Source: Zhongshania sp.
Lineage (GTDB): Bacteria > Pseudomonadota > Gammaproteobacteria > Pseudomonadales > Spongiibacteraceae
Direction: 5' to 3'
Assembly (NCBI RefSeq): GCF_029212375.1
Contig: NZ_JARGNU010000007.1
Location: forward strand, 106,100-170,099
Length of the DNA: 64,000 nucleotides
Shown here: piece after piece, positions 61,601-64,000 of the stretch
How the letters are laid out: each line of letters starts with the position of its first letter
How positions within the stretch are numbered: the stretch's first letter is position 1
The notes under the pieces: model-generated
The model's input: only the letters and a program-made list of their open reading frames with translations
What the model was told of the DNA's origin: nothing
The model's database searches: none
Position numbers and translations under genes: made by a program

Positions 61601-64000
61601 GGTGGGCGCCACCAACGGTATCGCCATCGGCCGCAATGCGTCGATCGATGCGACCGGGGTCAATGCCATCGCTTTGGGGTCCAACACGGTAGCCAGTGGC
61701 GAGCGTGGCGTGGCCATCGGCAACTTGAGTTCGGCTGCTGGACTCAACTCGCTGGCGATCGGCGGTGCGGACATTGCCTCCTCCGCCACCCGCGTGGGAG
61801 CCGGTGCCACCAATAGCATCGCCATCGGTCGCAACGTGGTGGTGGACGAAAACTTCACGAGTTCGGTGGGCTTGGGCTCTAACGTGAGTATCGGCGCCAG
61901 CAATGCGGTGGGAATCGGCGCGAATGTGAGCGTGACTGGTGTCAACAGCGTGGCGGTGGGCCGATACGCCAACGCTGAGGGTTACCAAAGTGCCGCCTTC
62001 GGTCAGGTTGCACGAGCCCTGGCGGCGGAGACGGTCGCGCTTGGTAGTGATTCAACAGCTACTGCGGTGGGCAGTGTTGCACTGGGCAGTAATTCGGTGG
62101 CTGACGTGGCGAATACCGTCTCGGTCGGCGCCGCTGGCAATGAACGTAGAATAATGAATGTGGGCGCTGGCTCATTGGCACTTGGCAGCACCGATGCCGT
62201 TAATGGCAGCCAGCTGCGCGACCAGAGCTTGGTGCTGAGCAGTGCGCTCGGCGGCGGCGCGGTGGTAAATCCAGATGGCAGCTTCACCGGGCCAACTTAC
62301 AATGTTGCTGGTACTGACTATAGTAATGTTGGCGGTGCGGTGGAGGCCTTGGAAGCGCTGGCCAGCACCGGCAGTCCTTTGGGCGTGGCTTACGATGACA
62401 TCAGCCGCGACACCGTCACCTTGCAGGGTGACAGCGGCGCGACCCGCATTACTAATCTGGCCGACGGCGCGGTCGCCGCGAGCAGCAGCGACGCCGTCAA
62501 CGGCGGGCAACTGTTCACCACCAACCAGAACGTGGCGCAGAACACTGGGGATATCGCGGGTCTGGACACGCGGCTAGGTTCGGCGGAAGGCGATATTAGC
62601 GGCTTGGACTCAAGGGTAGCTAGCACTGAGTCCGATATTGCGCAGCACACCACCGATATATCTGGATTGGACGGTCGTCTGGTCACCGCAGAATCAGATA
62701 TAAGCCAACACACCACAGACATTGCAAGCCTCGATACCCGTATAGGCACGGCTGAGGGCGATATCACTACTATTGATGGCCGAGTTACCGGCGCCGAGAC
62801 TGATATTGGGGGTTTGCAAACTACGGTCGGCCAGCATACGACAGAGATTGCGGGTCTCGATACCCGTGTGACCACGGCCGAGTCTGGTCTCACCCAGCAC
62901 ACTACGGATATCTCTGGTTTGGATACTCGTCTTACAACCACGGAAACAGATGTCAGCGGTATTGATGGCCGTCTAGTCACTGCAGAATCAGATATAAGCC
63001 AGCACTCCACGGACATTGCGGACCTCGACACCCGTATAGGCACCGCTGAGGGAGACATCACTACTATTGATGGCCGAGTTACCGGCGCCGAGACTGATAT
63101 TGGGGGTTTGCAGACAGATGTGGGTGGACTACAGACTACGGTCGGCCAGCACACCACCGACATCGCTGGTCTGGATGGTCGCATGGTCACTGCAGAATCT
63201 GATATCACTCAGCACACCGCTGATATCACGGGTCTCGATACGCGGGTGACCACGACTGAATCCGGTATCTCGCAGCACACAGCGGATATTGCCGGCCTCG
63301 ACACGCGTGTAGGCACGGCTGAAGGCAGCATCACAATCCTAGATGGCCGTGTCACCGGCGTTGAAACTAACGTCGGCGCCCTGCAGACCGTAGTGGGTCA
63401 GCACACAAGCGGCATCAGTGGTCTAGCTCAGAGCTTAGGTGGCGGCGCCGCTGTAAACCCAGACGGCAGTATTTTTGCGCCGACCTATAACGTGGCGGGC
63501 ACTGATTACAATGATGTTGGTGGCGCAGTAGAAGCCTTAGAAGTGCTGGCCAGCACCGGCAGTCCTTTGGGCGTGGCTTACGATGACATCAGCCGCGACA
63601 CCGTCACCTTGCAGGGTGACAGCGGCGCGACCCGCATTACTAATCTGGCCGATGCCGCGGTCGCCGCGAGCAGCAGCGATGCAGTTAACGGTGGGCAGTT
63701 ATTTACCACCAACCAGAGCGTGGCGCAGAACAGCAGCGACCTGTCGGCACTGGACGGCCGTGTGGTTTCGGCCGAGACCACGATTGCTCAGAATACAGCC
63801 GATATCAGCGGTATCGACACCCGTGTGACGACAACGGAAGGCAGCGTTACAAGTCTCGATACACGAGTGACTGGCAATGAGTCCGGTATCGCGCAGCACA
63901 CCACGGACATTGCTGGCTTAGATGGTCGGCTGACCACCACAGAATCTGATGTTACTCAGCATACCGCTGATATCGCCGGTCTCGACACCCGGGTAGTTAC
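55692..64000 (+). CDS. Giant YadA-like trimeric autotransporter adhesin (3' end outside window)
   Basis: The frame is open from the ATG at 55692 (AGGA seven bases upstream) to the last base: 2,769 codons and no anchor yet. The start is an extended signal peptide of about 66 residues (LRRAVVVSELAPS, then a hydrophobic segment ending ALA-EE). From about residue 85 the chain is YadA-type head repeats of about 14 residues (SLAIGRNASV-like AIG/AFG/ALG signatures). DAVNLTQLNAAI necks occur near 58240, 59080 and 60730, and DAVNGSQL/DAVNGGQL near 62195, 62490 and 63680. From about 62520 a coiled-coil stalk of TTDIAGLDTRVTTAES-like units runs to the window edge, interrupted by a second VNPDGS..DAVNGG module. 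Trimeric adhesins mediate attachment and biofilm formation. The membrane anchor must lie beyond 64000. Confidence 0.95.
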   Translation, partial: MKPIAKLVRSCRLRRAVVVSELAPSPSTGSASVKGKRQVGAASLAVWPLVMTAALPLMSFVPSALAEECLLDGNIIGGSNGSGTTSLACGYSNTASGANSSAVGTINTVSGTSSNAFGRNNSVTSTFSNALGIGNTASGASSTAIGVNSTAAAQFSLAIGNDEPVGGARVAAGATSGIAIGRNASVAASGIDAIAIGTNSSSAGLHSIAVGFTSAATGFSSNAFGHYTIASGDYSVAIGNSNRALGEASSAMGFGNIADGESSSSIGNYNQAAGPFSTAVGRINITDGQASSAFGYQNTAAGNYSTALGANSTAGADFSLTLGNSDNAATGARVEAGATNGIAIGRNASIAATGINATAMGANSLATQSDAIAFGTTAAATGQRSIAIGYLSKATATESISIGYRSEATGEGSSAVGWQNEAIGVASAAFGDFNESAGISSSAFGQYNLSDGYSSSGFGYANDARSDYSSAFGGLNVASGEYSNAFGYLNTAAGDYSSAFGFRNEATGNDSLAIGRENRAIGDVSYAFGFNNETQTGTLAFGASNTTTGLLSSAFGNGNETTGVASLAFGGLNQTPGELSIAFGVGNETQGQYSHAFGTGNIASGVSSAAVGSFSTAGGDYSLAFGSSDATTTTATGARTAVGATNAIAIGRNAAIAAAGVNSIALGSNTSATAASATALGLGSTASGFNSSALGSGNLADGQSSAAVGSNNQATNTGSSALGRSNVASGQFSTAVGVGNTASGLRGTAVGAQSTAGADFSLAIGTSDTSASGARVALGATNGIALGRNASVAAAGVDSIAFGSSASATAANSVALGQGSVANSANTISVGSSTNQRRIVNVAAGTAGTDAVNLTQLNAAIAADVDICEAGSGAGSLACGQGNTASGPTSAALGSNNQAISTSATAVGRSNQATANNSNAIGSGNIASGLRGTAVGVNSTAAAQDSLAIGSSNSSATGARVALEATNGIAIGRNASVATAGIDAMALGTNAAASGLRGMAIGVFSTAAGQDSLAIGGAETAVTAARVGSGATNGVALGANAAVANNAANATALGSSAAASAAASTAVGRAAAATGVSSLALGHGASATAASSTAIGQGSVADVANTVSVGSTTAQRRIVNVAAGTDGTDAVNLTQLNAAIGANVGLCAAGSGAGSLACGQGNTASGASSSALGYANQANSLESNALGDHNTTGGNYSSAVGAYNTAAGEASNAMGVSNVANAERSNALGANNTANAEFSSALGASNTTGASATQASAVGFGNTASGISSSAVGHGNTANKRESNAFGFNNVVDGLYSTAVGYGNNVSLPIGSGSATAIGSQNTVSAGGATAVGNRSTASGAASGVFGFSSAASGGFSLAMGAFSSSAADSSVAIGNSGDAATGTRVEAGASYGIAVGTNAAVAAAGVDGIAIGSNTQASALGAIALGTGSAASGNYSEALGAFTTAFGDRSSAVGSFSAAIGTDSSAVGYSNLAEGLESSALGGFNTASAEQASAVGHGNTASGVSSNAFGSSNTASALVSTAVGHSNSVLNEFSSAIGTENMVTGSSSTAVGRANTASGAASSVFGVASTASGNISMALGNLSNSGADYSLAIGNSDTAAGTHVDAGATSGIAVGRNAAVAAAGVNAIAFGTSASASAANSVALGSDSVADVANTISVGAAGSERRIVNVAAGSAGTDAVNLTQLNAAIGANVGLCAAGSGAGSLACGQGNTASGANSSAVGSNNMVSQTSSSALGRSNTVTSSYSNALGFGNTASGDTSTAIGSNSKAAAQYSLAIGNDDPAGGARVAVGATSGIAIGRNASVAAAGINAIAMGSSSTAAAADATAVGRSTQATGVGSSVFGNNSTAAGEGALALGFKNTAATRYSAAVGYENSVQDDRGAAVGLYNSVTANGARSIAFGYSNTADAELTTAVGVGNQTSGRASSAVGYNNTSSGIASSAFGTFSTAAADYSLTFGNSADGEAGTQVAVGATNGIAIGRNASIDATGVNAIALGSNTVASGERGVAIGNLSSAAGLNSLAIGGADIASSATRVGAGATNSIAIGRNVVVDENFTSSVGLGSNVSIGASNAVGIGANVSVTGVNSVAVGRYANAEGYQSAAFGQVARALAAETVALGSDSTATAVGSVALGSNSVADVANTVSVGAAGNERRIMNVGAGSLALGSTDAVNGSQLRDQSLVLSSALGGGAVVNPDGSFTGPTYNVAGTDYSNVGGAVEALEALASTGSPLGVAYDDISRDTVTLQGDSGATRITNLADGAVAASSSDAVNGGQLFTTNQNVAQNTGDIAGLDTRLGSAEGDISGLDSRVASTESDIAQHTTDISGLDGRLVTAESDISQHTTDIASLDTRIGTAEGDITTIDGRVTGAETDIGGLQTTVGQHTTEIAGLDTRVTTAESGLTQHTTDISGLDTRLTTTETDVSGIDGRLVTAESDISQHSTDIADLDTRIGTAEGDITTIDGRVTGAETDIGGLQTDVGGLQTTVGQHTTDIAGLDGRMVTAESDITQHTADITGLDTRVTTTESGISQHTADIAGLDTRVGTAEGSITILDGRVTGVETNVGALQTVVGQHTSGISGLAQSLGGGAAVNPDGSIFAPTYNVAGTDYNDVGGAVEALEVLASTGSPLGVAYDDISRDTVTLQGDSGATRITNLADAAVAASSSDAVNGGQLFTTNQSVAQNSSDLSALDGRVVSAETTIAQNTADISGIDTRVTTTEGSVTSLDTRVTGNESGIAQHTTDIAGLDGRLTTTESDVTQHTADIAGLDTRVV
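59071..59191 (+). repeat. 121-bp direct repeat in adhesin, copy 1
   Basis: Identical to 60721-60841 over 121 bases. It encodes the TDAVNLTQLNAAIGAN neck and the opening of the next head module with its cysteine pair. Confidence 0.9.
60721..60841 (+). repeat. 121-bp direct repeat in adhesin, copy 2
   Basis: Exact copy of 59071-59191, exactly 1,650 bases (550 codons) downstream, so recombination between the two would remove or duplicate one whole head module in frame. Confidence 0.9.
62357..62464 (+). repeat. 108-bp direct repeat in adhesin stalk, copy 1
   Basis: Identical to 63545-63652, offset 1,188 bases (396 codons). It encodes SPLGVAYDDISRDTVTLQGD and the approach to the DAVNGGQL neck. 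Confidence 0.9.
62763..62818 (+). repeat. 56-bp direct repeat in coiled-coil stalk
   Basis: Identical to 63057-63112, offset 294 bases (98 codons), encoding ITTIDGRVTGAETDIGGL. It is the best-conserved part of a larger stalk duplication. Confidence 0.85.
63545..63652 (+). repeat. 108-bp direct repeat in adhesin stalk, copy 2
   Basis: Exact copy of 62357-62464. The preceding segments (62240 and 63430 onward) are also similar at protein level (GGGA.VNPDGS, PTYNVAGTDY), so a 396-residue neck-stalk module is tandemly duplicated. Confidence 0.9.

Noticed and set aside
55950..62190. Regular periodicity resembling a CRISPR or satellite array
   Set aside because: The period of about 42 bases matches the 14-residue YadA head repeat in an uninterrupted reading frame; units vary at the DNA level and there are no identical repeats separated by unique spacers.
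55601..63899. Many long open frames on the minus strand and in the second plus frame across the adhesin
   Set aside because: They are produced by the repetitive GC-rich codon pattern of the adhesin (Ala/Ser/Gly/Asn repeats). They have low-complexity translations, no ribosome-binding sites and no family resemblance.
1..64000. Prophage, insertion sequence, integron or defence island
   Set aside because: No transposase, integrase, restriction, toxin-antitoxin or CRISPR-associated protein was recognised; gene orders are those of a conserved chromosome except for the adhesin region.

Overview
The window looks like chromosome from a marine-type gammaproteobacterium, most likely of the Cellvibrionales/Pseudomonadales group (Spongiibacter/Zhongshania-like). 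Three gene orders support this: yrfG-hslR-hslO next to pckA, as in E. coli; ppx/trxA-rho-ubiD, as in Pseudomonas; and tolC/yqiB-cpdA-yqiA-parE. PHA-granule phasins sit beside a PhaD-type regulator. I saw no rRNA or tRNA gene, transposase, prophage or CRISPR array.

Layout. 1-11.5 kb (mostly minus strand): tex (C-terminus outside the window), a PhaD-like regulator with two phasins, a methyltransferase, pckA, hslO, hslR, yrfG, then three tandem paralogous small proteins (about 60-72 aa) with a shared GxxR[ASG][ED]WWL[ND]VNY core, and a TetR regulator. 11.8-17.2 kb: two divergent operons, FAD oxidase-DUF1365-cyclopropane synthase on the minus strand and MFS transporter-chalcone-isomerase-like protein on the plus strand. 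Their 114-bp intergenic region carries two mirror-image promoters of TGATC-N17-CGTA type that share one TACGTA palindrome, as expected for an RpoE/ChrR-type (ECF11) photo-oxidative stress regulon. The FAD oxidase frame is broken at three copies of an 8-bp repeat. 17.4-29.8 kb: a TonB receptor broken by an apparent 1-bp deletion, two MscS-like channels, fadE, ilvD, a Nudix protein, an SDR and hemW. 29.9-43.8 kb: conserved housekeeping genes (rlpA, ubiD, rho, trxA, ppx, elbB, waaA, tolC, yqiB, cpdA, yqiA, parE, cytochrome c5), with a structured non-coding region and REP-like palindromes around ubiD.

43.9-64 kb is the most distinctive part. It holds a lipoprotein serine protease, a degenerate membrane sensor kinase divergent from a NarL-type regulator, rep helicase, and a phosphorelay of three adjacent genes: a pseudo-receiver with an intact HPt domain, a CHASE hybrid kinase whose own C-terminal HPt-like region lacks the histidine, and a NarL-type regulator. 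These lead into a membrane-anchored protein of unknown function and a giant trimeric autotransporter adhesin (at least 2,769 codons, still open at the window end). The membrane protein and the adhesin share a 28-bp upstream element (23/28 identical) with a dyad core, so both may be controlled by the adjacent NarL-type regulator. The adhesin has a long extended signal peptide, YadA-type head repeats in several modules, a repeated cysteine pair opening each head module, neck motifs and a long coiled-coil stalk, with exact DNA repeats of about 56-121 bp.

Coordinates and translations come from reading the sequence; functions rest on recalled family signatures and no database search was run.
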